Assembly (NCBI RefSeq): GCF_037893015.1
Contig: NC_133660.1
Span: 286,041,078 to 286,105,077 of the forward strand
Reading direction: 5' to 3'
From: Macrotis lagotis
Taxonomy: Eukaryota; Chordata; Mammalia; Peramelemorphia; Peramelidae
DNA length: 64,000 nucleotides
The translations under genes were made by a program, and so were the position numbers. The notes beneath the pieces were generated by a model, which was given only the letters and a program-made list of their open reading frames with translations, ran no database searches and was not told where the DNA came from. Of this stretch, positions 48,676 to 60,985 are shown one piece after another (the stretch's first letter is position 1; every line of letters starts with the position of its first letter).

Positions 48676-50160
48676 CAGGCATGCGTCACTTCCTGGGACC
48701 TGCGCCCACTCTACCCTCGCTCTGGCCTGGTCCCTGGCCAAAAACCATAGGAAGGCAAAACAAACCAGCCCGTTGCCCTGTCTGACTTACCATTTGGCAC
48801 CCCTAATGCACCACCTCTCGGAAGAAGAGGGGGCGTGTTTCGCCCCGTTGTCTTCTGAAGGCCAGATGGGCTGTCTTTCCAGGTTGTTTTCCTTCACATC
48901 CTCCATTACTATGGTCACCGTGTAGATTTTCCTACTTCTGCTTTGTTGGCTTCATTTCCCACATCTTTCCAAGGTCCTTAGATGGCCCCATACTCATCAT
49001 TTCTTAAGGCACAAAAATATTGTGTATGTGCCTGCTGTCGATTTATCCGTTCTCCAATCAGAGGATCGCAGAGGGCTTCTGCCCGCCTCAGTGTCGTCAT
49101 CTGTAAAACGGGCATAAGGACACCACCTGCTTCCCAGGGGCCGGCCGGTAAGGGGCCCAGGGAACTGGGTTGATGAGACTTTGTAAACTCGTTCCTTTTC
49201 CTAATTCAGTTGTGTGCCTCACAGTCTCCTACGCTTAGCCAAGCCCCTTCCCCTCTCTAGGCCTCAGTTTCCTCCCCTGTACAATGAATGGAATTCTTCT
49301 CCCAGTCTCCCAGTGAATGATTCTGGTCTCTTCCGGCCTCGGTCCATGGTCCTGTGAAAATTCTCGTCTGACCCTAGAGAAACAGGTGTGAGGGGATAAG
49401 CCTGAGAGCCGCCAACCCCAGCCCCAAATCCTTCCAAATCAGACTCTGTGGACGGGAAGGGGTCCAGAGCCAAGCAGGCCAGGAGGTCTTCAATGCCCCC
49501 CTTTGTTTCCCTGCACCGGCTGGTTCCTGGAGGCCGGGGTTATTTTGGGAGGTCAGGGCTGGTGTTCTAACCGAAGGTTTGTGTTGGGGGCTTTTATTTA
49601 AAAATAACGTAACCATCTTCCTCCTCTCTCCCTCCTTGCTCCCCCAGGTCAGAGCCAGACAGCTGTTGTTCCCCAATGGGGACGAGGCCCATCCTCCCTG
49701 CTGCCAACATGCCCCAAATGTGCCACTTCCTGTTCGGGTGGGGTGGGGTGCTGGTGGAGCCAGGCCCCGGGGTTGAGGGGAGGGTTTCTGGCCCCACCCA
49801 GTCAAGCCTGTAGTTAATACAGCAAGTTGCCAAGGCCACGTGTTTGTTTGTATGTAAGACTGAGGGTGTGTGTGAGTGCTTATGTCTGATGTGTGTAGGG
49901 GCCGCCCCTCCTTCCCTCCCACCATCCTTTGGGGGCACGGATGCCAAGGGAACCTAGTAGAACCGACGGAGTGAGGACGTTTCTAGTGCCCGGAGGTGCA
50001 AAGACAACACCGGCCCTCCAGAAACTTCCAGTCTCGCCGTTGGAGACAAGCTAGTCTAAGGAAGACACAACCCTCCAGTCACAAGGGGCTCCAGGCTTTG
50101 GGGTTTAAGCCAATCTCTTGGAGAGGGTATGTCTGTATTTTGGCAACATGAAAAGCTGCT
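48676..50160 (+). other. Intergenic with MIR remnants
   Basis: Plus-strand MIR pieces near 49075-49130 ('cagtgtcgtcatctgtaaaa') and 49205-49290 ('ctaggcctcagtttcctccc'). No gene, promoter or RNA recognised. Confidence 0.6.
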
Positions 50161-50164
50161 AAGT

Positions 50165-50312
50165 TTTTGTTCTTTTGCAAGGCAATGGCATTAAGTGACT
50201 TGGCCCAAGTCACACAGCAGGGAACTAGGAAGTGTCTGAGGCTGGATTTGAACTCAGGTCCTCCTGACTCCAGGGCTGGTGCTCTCTCCATTGTGCTACC
50301 TAGCTGCCCCCA
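50165..50312 (-). mobile_element. tRNA-type SINE, minus strand
   Basis: Read on the plus strand: 'tttgcaaggcaatggcatta' ... 'tcaggtcctcctgactccag' ... 'gtgctacctagctgccccc', i.e. the same family inverted. Moderately diverged. Confidence 0.92.
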
Positions 50313-50349
50313 AAGCTGCTGATTTCTAATAAACATATACTGTGAATTT

Positions 50350-50575
50350 AGAACTGTATTCCTGAGTTCAAATCCAGCCTCAGACACTTACCAGCTGTGT
50401 GACCCTGGACAAGCCACTTAATCCTGCTTGCCTCAGTTTCCCTTATGTGTCAGATGACCTGGAGAAGGAAATGGCAAACCATTCCAGAATCTTTGCCCCC
50501 AAACCCCCCAAATGGGGTCATGGCAAGTTGGACATGGCTGAAATAAGTGAGCCACAAAAATGGCACATGTATTTA
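50350..50575 (+). mobile_element. SINE with BovB/RTE-like tail
   Basis: Front part MIR/tRNA-like ('cctcagacacttaccagctg'), back part 'ctggagaaggaaatggcaaa', 'ccattccagaatctttgcc' and 'aatggggtcatggcaagttg', the 3' end typical of BovB/RTE-mobilised SINEs in marsupials. A second SINE family distinct from the others here. Confidence 0.8.
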
Positions 50576-51750
50576 TGATGCCCAATAACCTTGGGAGACG
50601 TCAGAACTCAAATTGATACAATGACGAAGAGAGACCGCAGAGGACTGATGTGAAAGAGAAGGTGGTAGTCTACAGGGACAGAAATGTGTATACAAAGTTC
50701 GAAATGAATCATTCACACATTTTTTGGATTACTAAGCCTATTGGTTTGCTTTGTCACTATAATGTTTGTTAGGAGGGATGGTTGTAAGGGGGTAAAGGTC
50801 CATGGAAGAGACAATAATGGAAGGGAAAAAAAATCAATAAAACCTTTAAGAAAGAGCCTAAGGTTTGGTGGAGGAGGAGGACTTGGTTTTTATGGCTATG
50901 TCTACTAAGCACTAACCAGTTTGGGAGAGTCATTTAACTCCGGGCCTCAGTTTCCTTGTCTATAAAACAAAGGGAGGGGGCTCAATGACCTTGAAGATTC
51001 CTTCTGGAAATAAATCACTGAATTCTTGACTGTGCTGTCCCTCAGCCCTGCCCCCTCCCCCCCATTCTCTTTTTCCTGAAGCTGAGATCTTGGAACTCGG
51101 TGGCATAGAGGGAGGGGGGGGTGCCACCTGTTTTTGCCTGTCTGCCCGCTCAGCTGGCAGGGCTCTTAGAATGCAGCCTGTCACTACTGGGGTGTCCCAG
51201 AGACACAGTGCCCATGCTAAGCATCAAGGCAGAGCCTGGCACTCCCTCCATTCCTGGATTACCCATGTGGAGTGGGGGGTGAGGGAGGCCCTTGTCTCCT
51301 CCCCCTCTGCCCCCGGAAGGCCTCCTGGGCGTCCCTGGGTCCCCCTCATCCCCACAATCTCCTTGTTCTATCTCTAGGTTTCAGGATGGGCCGTCCCAGA
51401 GGCTGGGTTGGAGTTGGGGCTGGGTTGCCAGTCTGGGTGGGGGGGGCTATTTCTGGTCATGTTCCCCCTTTGCTGGAATGTGCCTCTGCCCCCCCCCCCC
51501 TTCCATTTTGGGAGCAGGACCAGTTGTCATGTGAGCCCTTCTCTCGCTGCCTCAGCCCTTTTGCAATCATGGGGCTGCTGTGCCAGCTGGGGGGTGGGGT
51601 GGAGAGAATGGGCAAGGGCCAAGGAAGGGGCCGACCGGCGAACCTGCCCAAGGCTTCTGAAGGGGGCAGGTTAGGAGTGGGGGATGTGGCCAAGGCCGGG
51701 GGCCTGGGGCTGAAGGAAGGCAGCCACCGGCCAGGCCGAGGGAGCCCTTC
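50576..51750 (+). other. Intergenic, no gene seen
   Basis: AT-moderate then GC-rich. A MIR tail at about 50935-50980 ('gggcctcagtttccttgtct'). No exon recognised. Confidence 0.6.
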
Positions 51751-52740
51751 AGAGGAAGTGAGGGGGGCACGGCCGGGCAGAGGAGCCGCCGTAGCGGGCC
51801 GTGGCAGGGCAGGGCCTCCCCTGACTCACCCCAGGGCTGCGGGGGGCACTTTCCTGCCAGAGCTCCTGCCTCCGGCCGTGTGGGTCCTGAGTCACCCGCC
51901 CAGGCGCCCGTGGCCCCGCCCCACCCTGCCCACCGTGACTTCCCCTCTGCCCGGGGGTCGGCCCCTGGCTGCCACCCCCTGGCATCCAGCCGTCCTGATG
52001 GAGGCGCCCGAGATGCCAGAGCACACACGGTCAGGGGACGGCGGCCACGCGCCAGCCGGGCTTTCTGCACCTTAGTTCCCCCCCGCCTGTCAAAAAAGCA
52101 AGAGGGTCGGATGAGGGGGGTCTCGGAGGTCCTCTGACGTATGGGGAAACTGAGGCACGGGGAGGGGCAAAGCTGGCCCCCTCTGCGTGCCTTCGGTGTC
52201 CCAGCAATGGGAGGGAGCCGGGAGGGGGGTCGAGCAGGCCGCGGGCTGCGGTGGGGGGCCACGAGCCCAGCCCCTGCCAGGCCGCGCTCCGGGAGGGGGC
52301 ACGGGTGCCATCTGAGTGGCGGGGCGGGCAGAGTGCACGGGTGGGGCGAGGGAGGGCCCGGGATGACACGGGCCTCAGCTATGCGGTGACTCAGGCCCCG
52401 CGGCCCGGCCCTGCCCTCCTCCGCCGGACCTCCCCGGGCCGGGCTGCAGGGGCCGGAGGCCGGGGAGGGAATCCCGGGCGCCTCCCCTCCCCGCCCCCCC
52501 ACCCTCTTTGGGCCTTTTCCTTTAGGAAACAGAACGGGAGCCGGGGGCGCCAGCTGGGGAGGGGGCTCCCCTTCGGGGCCCCTCCCAGGCAGGGGGTGGA
52601 GGGCAGCGGGCAGAGGGAGGGGAGCCGCCCGGGGTGTTGGCGCCTCCGTCCCTCGCTCTGTTTACAGCTCCGCGGCCGCTCCCCTCCCTCCCGCCCGCTT
52701 TCCCACCTTTCCTGCTGGAGCCTCTCCTCTAGGGTGCCCC
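51750..52740. promoter_or_regulatory. GC-rich patch with three AP-1 sites (candidate enhancer)
   Basis: About 1 kb with raised CpG in an otherwise ordinary gap. Consensus AP-1 sites TGACTCA at 51832-51838, TGAGTCA at 51888-51894 and TGACTCA at 52387-52393. No start codon, splice site or ORF that I recognise, so a distal element is likelier than a promoter. Confidence 0.45.
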
Positions 52741-53270
52741 ACTTCCCGCCCCCTCCCCCCGAGGGGTCAGTCTCCCCAAGGGCTGCTCCCGAAGCGCCCC
52801 GGAGAGCCCCAGCTCCCCAGTCCTGGACTGCGGGCGGAACTTCATGCATGAGGAAACTGAGGCACCAGGAATTGTGCTTCCCTTCCTCGGCTTCCCTGAC
52901 TTTGGATTCCGGTTGAATTTAGCGACTCTTTGGGGTCTGAGTCTAATTCGGGGGTTGCGCCCTTTCCTCAGCATGTAATGTGGGGGTTTGGGGCTTTTCT
53001 TGGTTGTTGAGGTTAGGGTATGGGCTTTGGCATCCGCTGGGGAGGATGAAATTGGGAGGAAGTGGGGTAGCTGGGCTTCAGAAACGGGGGCTGGGATTAG
53101 GGGCCTGTGTTTCTGGTTCGAAGCAGGCTTTTGTGGGCTTCTACCACGTGCCCCGAAGCAGGTGGGGGGCCATCGATTGAACTGGAAAGTCTTTGGCAAG
53201 GTGCATTGGAACCAGGGTCAGATTTGGAGCCAGAGGCCCACGTTCTGCACTAAGGAAGCGGCTCTGGCAG
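52741..53270 (+). other. Intergenic
   Basis: A MIR-type fragment near 52848-52870 ('catgaggaaactgaggcacc'), otherwise unique-looking and gene-free. Confidence 0.6.
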
Positions 53271-53273
53271 TCA

Positions 53274-53292
53274 CCCCCCCCCCCCCCCCCCC
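53274..53292 (+). repeat. Poly(C) run
   Basis: Nineteen consecutive C residues followed by AG. Its length is prone to sequencing error. Confidence 0.95.
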
Positions 53293-53750
53293 AGCCTCAT
53301 GTCTCTACAGATGAAGAACAGGGGAATGAGGCCAGCACAGGTGAGGACTGGAACCCGGGCCCGGGAGCCTGAGTTGCAAGGCCAGCTCTATCACAAGTCA
53401 TGCAGCCCCGGCCGGCCCCCAGCTCCCGCAGCATGAGGGCACTTGCGGGACCTCTACAGCCTCTTCCGTCTGCAAAGCTGGGCTCCGGCTTCCCCCTCCC
53501 TCCCTAGGAGAAGAGGGAGGAGACGGGGAGCAGCGTCACATTGGATTAGGTCAAAGCACACCTGGGGAGCTGCCGAGATGGGCTGGGAGCCCTGGCGGGG
53601 GCTGGCAGGCAGACTGGGGGCCTCTCCTTCAAGCCAGCACTCTTCCCCTCCCAGGGATGGCTCTAGGGGGCTGGCACAGAGCTTGGGGAAGGGGAATCCC
53701 CTGGCCTGGAGCCCGCCCACAACCCTCCCCTCCCCTTTCTTCCCCTTTCT

Positions 53751-53810
53751 GGTTGCTATGGAAACCAGAACACAAAACAGGAGGCAAACAGTGGAGGCTG
53801 CCTGGCAACC
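53751..53810. promoter_or_regulatory. RFX X-box-like palindrome
   Basis: GGTTGCTATGGAAACC at 53751-53766 is a near-perfect RFX X-box (GTTNCYATGGNAAC). A second half-site, CTGGCAACC, follows at 53802-53810, and forkhead-like AAACATAAAC at about 53828. No TSS is evident nearby. Confidence 0.5.
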
Positions 53811-53839
53811 GGGGAATAGGGTTCATCAAACATAAACTT

Positions 53840-56500
53840 CCTACTCAGTGAGGGAACCCCCAGAAGGAGGAGGGGTGTGCCAGGGGAAGTGGCGGTATCC
53901 CACAAATGACGTGTCCAAAAGTTAATTTTTCCCTTTAGCCTGGAGGATCCGCACGTGGGCTTGGGGAGAATTCCCTCGGGGGCTCCGGACACTTCCTCGT
54001 GTCATAGGATGGAGGACTGAACGATCCTAAACTTGTCCCTGAGTCCTCAATTTACAGAGGAGGAAACTGAGGTCGGCAGAGGGGAGGTGACTTGCCCAAG
54101 ACCACATGGGTAACTCCAATCGGAGTTCCCAGGTCTAGTATTGAGGTGATGGGTAAACGGTCGCATCAGGATGATTGGACAGATGAATTCGATGCCAATA
54201 TGACTCTGAGATCTTGGGCCTGGAGCACTGGGGGGGGGATAAAATTTTTAGGGGTTCCAAGTGAGCAGCTATGCTATTCCTGATCATTAATATTTTAAAT
54301 GACTACATATGATTTTGGAAGATTCACAAGGAAACTTCAGATCCTCACCTGCCTGGTCACTTTGGGGAGGCCCCTTCCATCCCTCTCATCCCCATTTTCT
54401 TCTACTGTAAATAACGGAGATCGGAGCAGATGGGCTTCTGTTTCCTTCTCTAAAATCTATTATTCTATCTCAGACATCGAAGGGCTTCGAAAGCCTCAGA
54501 CCCTTCTGCTTCTCTGGGACCTTTTCTGGGATCCAGCAACTGGGAGAGATAGGTGCCCCATATTTGAGGGCTAGATCCAGCCAGGCCCAGGATCTTTGAA
54601 TCTGAGAGCTGGAAGGAAGCGCCAGAGCACATCTTGTCTGATTCCAACTTAAGAATCTCCACCTACAGCAAATAAATGGGATGCCGAGTGGTCCTCCAGA
54701 CTGCACTGGAAGGGCCCCAAGGAAGGGGAGCCCGCTATTGTGCAGGCAGCCCGTTCCACTTCTCAAAGGCTCTCATGGTTAGAACATCTTTCACTCGGCG
54801 GCCCTTCAAAGCTTTGCCCATATCCCTCCATCCCGCCTGAGATCTTTTCTTCTTCAGACAGGACATTCCCAGTTCCTTTCATTCATCCTCTTGTGGTCTG
54901 TAGCAAGGCTCCTCAGCTTGTCCCCTGGACGCTCTCCAGTGGAAGAACGTCCCTAACCAAGCTGTGGTACCTTAGAACTAACCCAGAACTCTGTCCTGAC
55001 GTCATCCACTCTAGGTGGGATTTAGAGGGACTAGGCTCTCCCTCTTCCTGGACCCTCAATCCTGGACCTCTTTTTATACCACACTCATTTCTTTGGTTTG
55101 TTTTCTTTGATTTCTGTTTTTTTAATTTTTTCACCACCTCAGTGTATCCCCCAATCCCTCCCACCCATCATCCCTTATAACAATGGATTAAAAAAGAGGA
55201 AAAAAAATGCAGCAAAGCTGATGACTATATTGACAAAAAACCCGACAGTATCATTTGCTATTCTGCGCCCCTTGGACCCTCCCTCCCCCATCTCTGCCAA
55301 GGAGCGGTGGAAGTGTTTTTGATCGCCTTTTTTGGGGTGAGGGGACAAGGTTGTTGTTGGTAATTTTGAAACATTCCTTTTTGATTTTTTGTGGTTGCTG
55401 TACTTTCCACTCACCTCATGGTACTCTTTCTACTACGGCCTCCTAATATGGTCTTAGATCGTAGCTTTTGGGGGTTGGCATAATACCCACAGCTAGGCCC
55501 GTCTTCAGCTTGGTCCACTTAGACAACCCTTCTAGCTCTCTTTCAGACCAGCTTCCAAAGACAAGTTCCTGTGGACAAAGACGATTTTTCTATTATTCTG
55601 GCACCTAGGGTCTTCAAGGGACTCTGAGGAGGCTGGGAAGGGTCAACAATTTAGAAGGAGGAACCTGGAGGGTGGGGCATCCTTCTAGGGTCTGTGTGTG
55701 TTGGCCCTGGGCTGAATATAGGGGGGATTGGAAGCAGCGTTAATCATGATTCCCCTTGACACATTCAGATTGCACGGAGCAGAGTCCCACTCCTCCAACT
55801 CCAGAACTGATGCGACCCTGATGTTTGTGAGGCTGGTTCTTGGCCAGCCATAGTGGAGTCTGCCAGAGTTTGACCTCCATGGTTGTGGTCTTTGGGAACT
55901 CAGGATCTCTTCCCTCAGAATATGTGGAGGAGTGGTTAGCATGATAATAATTGAGGCCAGTTTTCATTGTGCCTTCAGATTAAAAAAATGTTTTCTTCTC
56001 AACTTGGCAATCTTAATAGTGCAAAAATGATAACCTCTATTTTATGGATGGAGAAACTGAGTCTCAGGGAGGCTCAGTGCTTCTGTCTAAGGTTAGCAGC
56101 AAGCTAACATTAATATCCCAAATATCCTAAAAGGTCCAATCTGCCCATCAGAAAGCACTTAATAAAATCAGTAACTCAGCCAACACCCATTTCTAAGAGC
56201 CTACTATGTACCAGCCATGGTGCTAGGCACAGGTGTACAAAGGGTAGTCAAAGGCAGTCCCTGTTCTTAAGAACTTCAAAGGCTAAGGGGAGGAGGAGAT
56301 GAACAAACCCGGGGATGAAGAGGAGGTCCTGCAAGCGTTGGATGGAGGAGAACTGGGTGTGAATCCTCTGCTGCTGGTGCTTGCCCTGGCTGACTTGGGG
56401 CATCACTTCCCTTCTGGGGTCTCCCCTGGGCCTCAGTTTCCTCATCTGTGAAATGAGAAGGTTGGACTCAATCATTGATATCCATTCCAGTTCTGTGTCT
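53840..56500 (+). other. Intergenic with MIR remnants
   Basis: Minus-strand MIR at about 54050-54125 ('gaggaggaaactgaggtcgg', 'gtgacttgcccaagaccaca') and near 56043 ('gatggagaaactgagtctca'); plus-strand MIR at 56390-56500 ('gggcctcagtttcctcatct'). A T-rich run at 55085-55130. No gene seen. Confidence 0.6.
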
Positions 56501-56511
56501 CCAGGGGAGTG

Positions 56512-56536
56512 TGTGTGTGTGTGTGTGTGTGTGTGT
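56512..56536 (+). repeat. (GT)n microsatellite
   Basis: About twelve GT units. Confidence 0.95.
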
Positions 56537-58639
56537 AGGGACTGGGGCCATGGTGGATTTCCAGTCCCTCTGGAATGTCCCTCAACAAGGTTCCTTCTTT
56601 CCCAGTAAGTCCTCAATGTACCCATTCATTCTTAGCTGCTGGAGTGGGATGAGGCAGGGTTAAGCTTGATTTTCAGGACTTTTCTGAATTATCCAACAAA
56701 AGAAACATGGAGTCCTGAGCTTTGGGACCCCTTCCTCACCTGCTCCTTCCCAGAGACTCCCCCCTTCTTCTGAGAGTCCCTCCTAAGAATCACTTCCAGA
56801 ATGACAGGCTAGAGGGTCCCTCTTCCCTTCCTCCCCCCCTCCAGCTCCCTGCCCACCTCATGGGTTACTTCTCTAAAAAACAAGATTCCCCAAAACACCC
56901 CCAACACTGGGGCCGGGGTGTGTCTGGCGGCTTCAGGGATACCACTCCCCTGCAGACCTGAAGATTCCTAGGCTTAAACCAGGACTTGTGACCTTTGACA
57001 TCGGAAGTGAGGCTAGAGACAGACCCCCTGGTCCAGCCCCATGGTGGTGTAGATGAGGAAACTGATGGGAGCCAGGGACAGGCAGTCCCTAACCTGAGGT
57101 GTGTGCCCAGTCTGGGGGTCGCAGCCTGCTCTTCAGGGCCACTGCAGTAGCTCCATGTAGGATCGGGGCTGAGGGGCATCATCAGAGGACCCAGATTCAG
57201 ACCTTGCTTCCGTTCCTCATCTCTGGGTGGATCTGGGTCAAACTTCATCTGTCTCCTTGGGGGGCAGTTTGCTCCTTTGGGAGAGAAAGCGATTGGAAGA
57301 GAGGGAACCCTGAGGTCCTTTCAGCCTCAATCCCCAACTCCAAGACCACATGGTCCTATTTTCAGGTTTTAGCCTGTTTTCTCTTCCCACCCTTAAATAG
57401 TTATCAGAAATCCTAATGGGAATCAGCCCTGGCTTTGGTATTTATAGTTCTTGCTTCCTTTCTCTTGGGCTCAGTGCTATCCCCTGCCCCCCATCAGAGG
57501 GGTCAGGGGGGATCCAAGACAAGGAGAAACATAGCCCCAAATTTCCTGACTTCTAAGGCTTCTTCTAGCACCAGATCTCACGATCTTGCCTCCCTGGGTT
57601 GAAGTACATAGGGAATGACCCCTGCTCTGCTCTCCAAGCTGGCCTCTCTCAGTCAGACCCCTGTTGACCGAGAGGGTGGCCAGAATAAACAAAAGGGGAG
57701 ATAAGCAGGGTCTGGACTGGTCTCCCCATGGAAGTGGGGGGCTGCCCCAGGGACATTAGTCACTCTCTGCCTTTTCCTTCCCCTTTGTCAGCCTCCTCTT
57801 CCCCATCTCTTTCTCCCACCACCCCCAATCTTCTCTGTTTACTCAGTAAAGGCCTTCCTGACAACTGGAACATAAATCAGCCCTGGCCCCTGCAAAAGCT
57901 GCTTGTAAAGGAATTCCAGGTTTTATTTGCTTTCCCCCAAATCCACTGGGGATTTGGGATGCTATTTCTCCATCTCCCCATGGTCTTCCTTCCCTGTGAT
58001 CCTCCTTATTCTCTTTACAAAAGTCTCACTTCAAACCTGATATGAAGGTGAAAGGGACTTTGGAGTCCATCTAGTGCCAACCCATTCATCTTACAGAGGA
58101 GGCAACGGAGGTAAGCAGTTGTATCTTGACCTAGAAAATGACAACCTGAATTCTGGCCCTTCCCATCTCCCAGACTCCCCTGACCCCACACTGTCATTCA
58201 CGGAATTCCAGAATCTCCCAGAAGGAAAGTCTCTGTCCTTCTGCCTGCACTGTTTGCCATCCCTCACCCAACCACTCCACCTTGGTTTCTGGGCCTTTGC
58301 CTGGGCTGCCCATCATTCTTGGAATGCTTTCTTCTTTATCTCTGCCTTGTGGAATCCCTGGTTTCCCTCAAGAGTCTGATTAAGTGTTCACTTCTTCCTG
58401 CAACCTTTTCTCCTTATTTTAGTGGCTGGGACCTTTTCCTTCTCTCATACATCTGCCATTTCTTGCATTTATTTTGTATGGATTTGAAATGGACTGATGG
58501 ATGCAAACTTATCTCTTCTGATGAAATCTTGCTGGGTTTGGGTTTTTGGGGTTTTTTCCTTGGTCTATATTCTCAGAACCTTAATAAATGCTGCTGATGA
58601 GTGATTAATATTTTCCAACCTTTTCTTTTGTATTTTTTT
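56537..58639 (+). other. Intergenic, no gene seen
   Basis: AT-moderate sequence with scattered C-rich runs. Short ORFs here look random, and I recognise no promoter or RNA. Confidence 0.6.
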
Positions 58640-58797
58640 AGTTTTTTTTTTTTTTTTGCAAGGCAAATGGGGTTAAGTGGCTTGCCCAAGGCCACACAGC
58701 TAGGTCATTATTAAGTGTCTGAGACTGGATTTGAACCCAGGTATTCCTGACTCCAAGGCCGGTGCTTTATCCACTATGCCACCTAGCTGCCCCCCCC
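58640..58797 (-). mobile_element. tRNA-type SINE, minus strand
   Basis: Starts with a 16-nt T run (its poly-A tail), 'gcaaggcaaatggggttaag', 'acagctaggtcattattaag', ends 'atgccacctagctgcccccc'. Close to the young consensus. Confidence 0.93.
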
Positions 58798-58799
58798 CA

Positions 58800-60060
58800 C
58801 CTTTTCTTTATCTAAAATCTGCTCTAGCGCTCTCCTGACAAATAGTCTCCAAGCCTTTGTTGGAAGGTCAGCCATGAGGGGTACCCATCACCTCTTGGGA
58901 TCAAAGTTTCCCTTTAGTATGACTCTAGAAGTTTCCCCTCCATCCTGCTCAAACCAGCTGCCCATTCTCGAAAGGTTCAGGGCATGAGGAACTGGAGAAA
59001 GATCCATTTGAATCCCTTTTTAGAGCTTGGGCAAGCCACTTCATTACTTTGAGCCTCAATTTCCTCATCTGTAAAATAAGAATATTAATAGCACCCCCCT
59101 CCTAGAATTTTTCAAAGGATGGCATGAGAGCATCCCTTGTACTTTTCAATCCCATTTGTAGGATTTGTTCTACCTTTAAATACTTCATCATTTTGTTAAG
59201 GAAAGAAAACTTTTTGAAAAGTCAATACATAGGGTTGGATTGCAGTCTCGTTCCCAGGAGGCATCCCATGCTGGAGATGGACGGATAAGGCATCGAGTGC
59301 TTTGTGAACCTTGTAGAGATAAAGAGATGTGATATGTTTTTGTTTCTGGGTCTGTCTTCTGAGCTAGAGCAGAGCTCGACTCCCCCTGAATGAGAGCCTA
59401 TGGAAAACTTGGAGAGAAGTAACTGGTCCCACCCAAGTCAACTGTTCTCCACATCTTTCATCCTTTAATTCTCCTGGTGGGGCTCTCTGCCATCTGGGTC
59501 ACCCTGCTCTGGACTCATTCCAGCTTATCAATGTTCTTTCTAAAATGTGCCACTCGGGACTGAACACGGTGATCCCTTGATGGGGGCTCACCAGGGTACA
59601 TTCCTTCCAGTTCAGTTCAGCAAGTGAGTTACTGAAGCTCTACCATGTTCTGCAGGAAATAGAAGAAAATGGGCCAGAAGGGCTGGGCCCTGCTCTCTAG
59701 GAGTGGAGCTTATCTTTTGGGTCAATCTAAATTTTGGGGCAACTTCCTTGAAGTATGATACACCTGCAGAGCAGAAACTCAGGGGGGAGGAGAGAAGGTC
59801 ACAATCGTAGCAAACACTGAGCTAGCGCTTTCTTGGTCCCTTTGGGACAAATGGCATTATTATCTTTCTTTTAGATGGGAAAACAGAGGCAAGTGACTTG
59901 CCTAAGGTCACTCAGCTAACACGTCTAAGGTCACATTTGAACTCAGATCTTCCTGCCTGCAGGCCTAGCTGCTTCCATATACAGGTGGAATCCTGGCTCC
60001 GTCCCTCTGTTGGCATCTGTCTGTGTGTGCCTGCCCTGTGAGATGGAGCTTGGGACACAG
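58800..60060 (+). other. Intergenic with MIR remnants
   Basis: Plus-strand MIR at about 59020-59095 ('caatttcctcatctgtaaaa') and minus-strand MIR at about 59875-59965 ('agtgacttgcctaaggtcac'). No gene seen. Confidence 0.6.
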
Positions 60061-60062
60061 AT

Positions 60063-60063
<1 letters not shown>

Positions 60064-60111
<48 letters not shown>
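60064..60111 (+). repeat. (GT)24 microsatellite
   Basis: Uninterrupted, 48 nt, 850-900 bp upstream of the presumed AHNAK first exon. Confidence 0.97.
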
Positions 60112-60113
<2 letters not shown>

Positions 60114-60239
60114 TTTCCTGGCCCTCTTCTTGGTGGCTCCCAGGACCACCCCGCCCTCCTACCTTCGCCCTCCCCCTGCCCGTCCCAAGCGTGTGCCGGT
60201 AACTGGACCTCGGACACCGCGGCTGCGGCTGGCGGCTCG

Positions 60240-60985
60240 GCGGGCAGCTGGGTATTTTTAGCTTGTAAACATGTTTGTCGTTTCAGGGGACGGGGCTGAG
60301 CCTGCCCCTAGCCCCAACCCACTCCCGGCCGTCGGGGGGCGGGGAGCCTGGCCAGCCGGGTCTCCCCCACATTCTGGGGCCACCCGAGCCCCCGGGGGAG
60401 CAGGGCTCGCCCACAGCCGGCCTGCCCAGCCCGTAGTCCGGCCGAGCGGCTGTTGGGTGGGGGAAGCCGACGAGCAGCGCTGAATGGGGAGGAGGGAGGG
60501 GGCGCGGAGGGGGCGCTGCTTCGGGGCGCTCGGAACGCCCTCATTAAAGGTTTAATGAAACTCTGAGCTTGTGGGAAATGGCTGTAAACTTGGAGCTGCT
60601 GCGGCCTCGGGAGGGGGAGGGCGGGGGGCGGGGGCCGGCGGGGCCCCCCCGCGCCTTCCCGGGACAGTCCTCGGGGCTGGCGGGGCTGCGGGCGGCCCGG
60701 GCTCTGTCCACTGGGGGGGCCGGGCACCCCGAGGGGAAGCCCGCTGGGGGCACCATCGGACCGTGGGGGGGGGGGCGTGACAGCCCCCCGGCTCCGGTCC
60801 CGGCCCGGCCTCGCCCGTCCCGCCGGGCTCGGCTTCCCCTCCCTGCGAGGGGCCGGCCCGGGGCCCCAGCCCGGGCCCGGGCGTCGGAGCCCCCCTGCGC
60901 GGGGCCTCAGTTTCCCCGCCCCGCCCCGCGCCCCGCCCCGCCCCGCCCCTCGGCCCCGCTACAAGAGCCGCCTCCGCGCGCGGGG
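60240..60985 (+). promoter_or_regulatory. AHNAK: Probable AHNAK promoter
   Basis: Assigned by synteny: in human, AHNAK is the next gene after EEF1G in this direction. The distal part holds a MEF2-like site (GTATTTTTAG, 60252-60261) and an adjoining forkhead palindrome GTAAACATGTTTGT (60265-60278). A short AT-rich island lies at 60540-60570. From 60600 it is CpG-dense, ending in clustered GC boxes 'cgccccgcgccccgcc' at about 60917-60957. No TATA box. Because no AHNAK coding exon is visible, the gene name rests on position only. Confidence 0.55.

Noticed and set aside
44314-60230. A hidden protein gene in the 16-kb gap
   Set aside because: No recognisable peptide, no run of splice-bounded exons and no island with a clear coding start; ORFs look random or SINE/MIR-derived.
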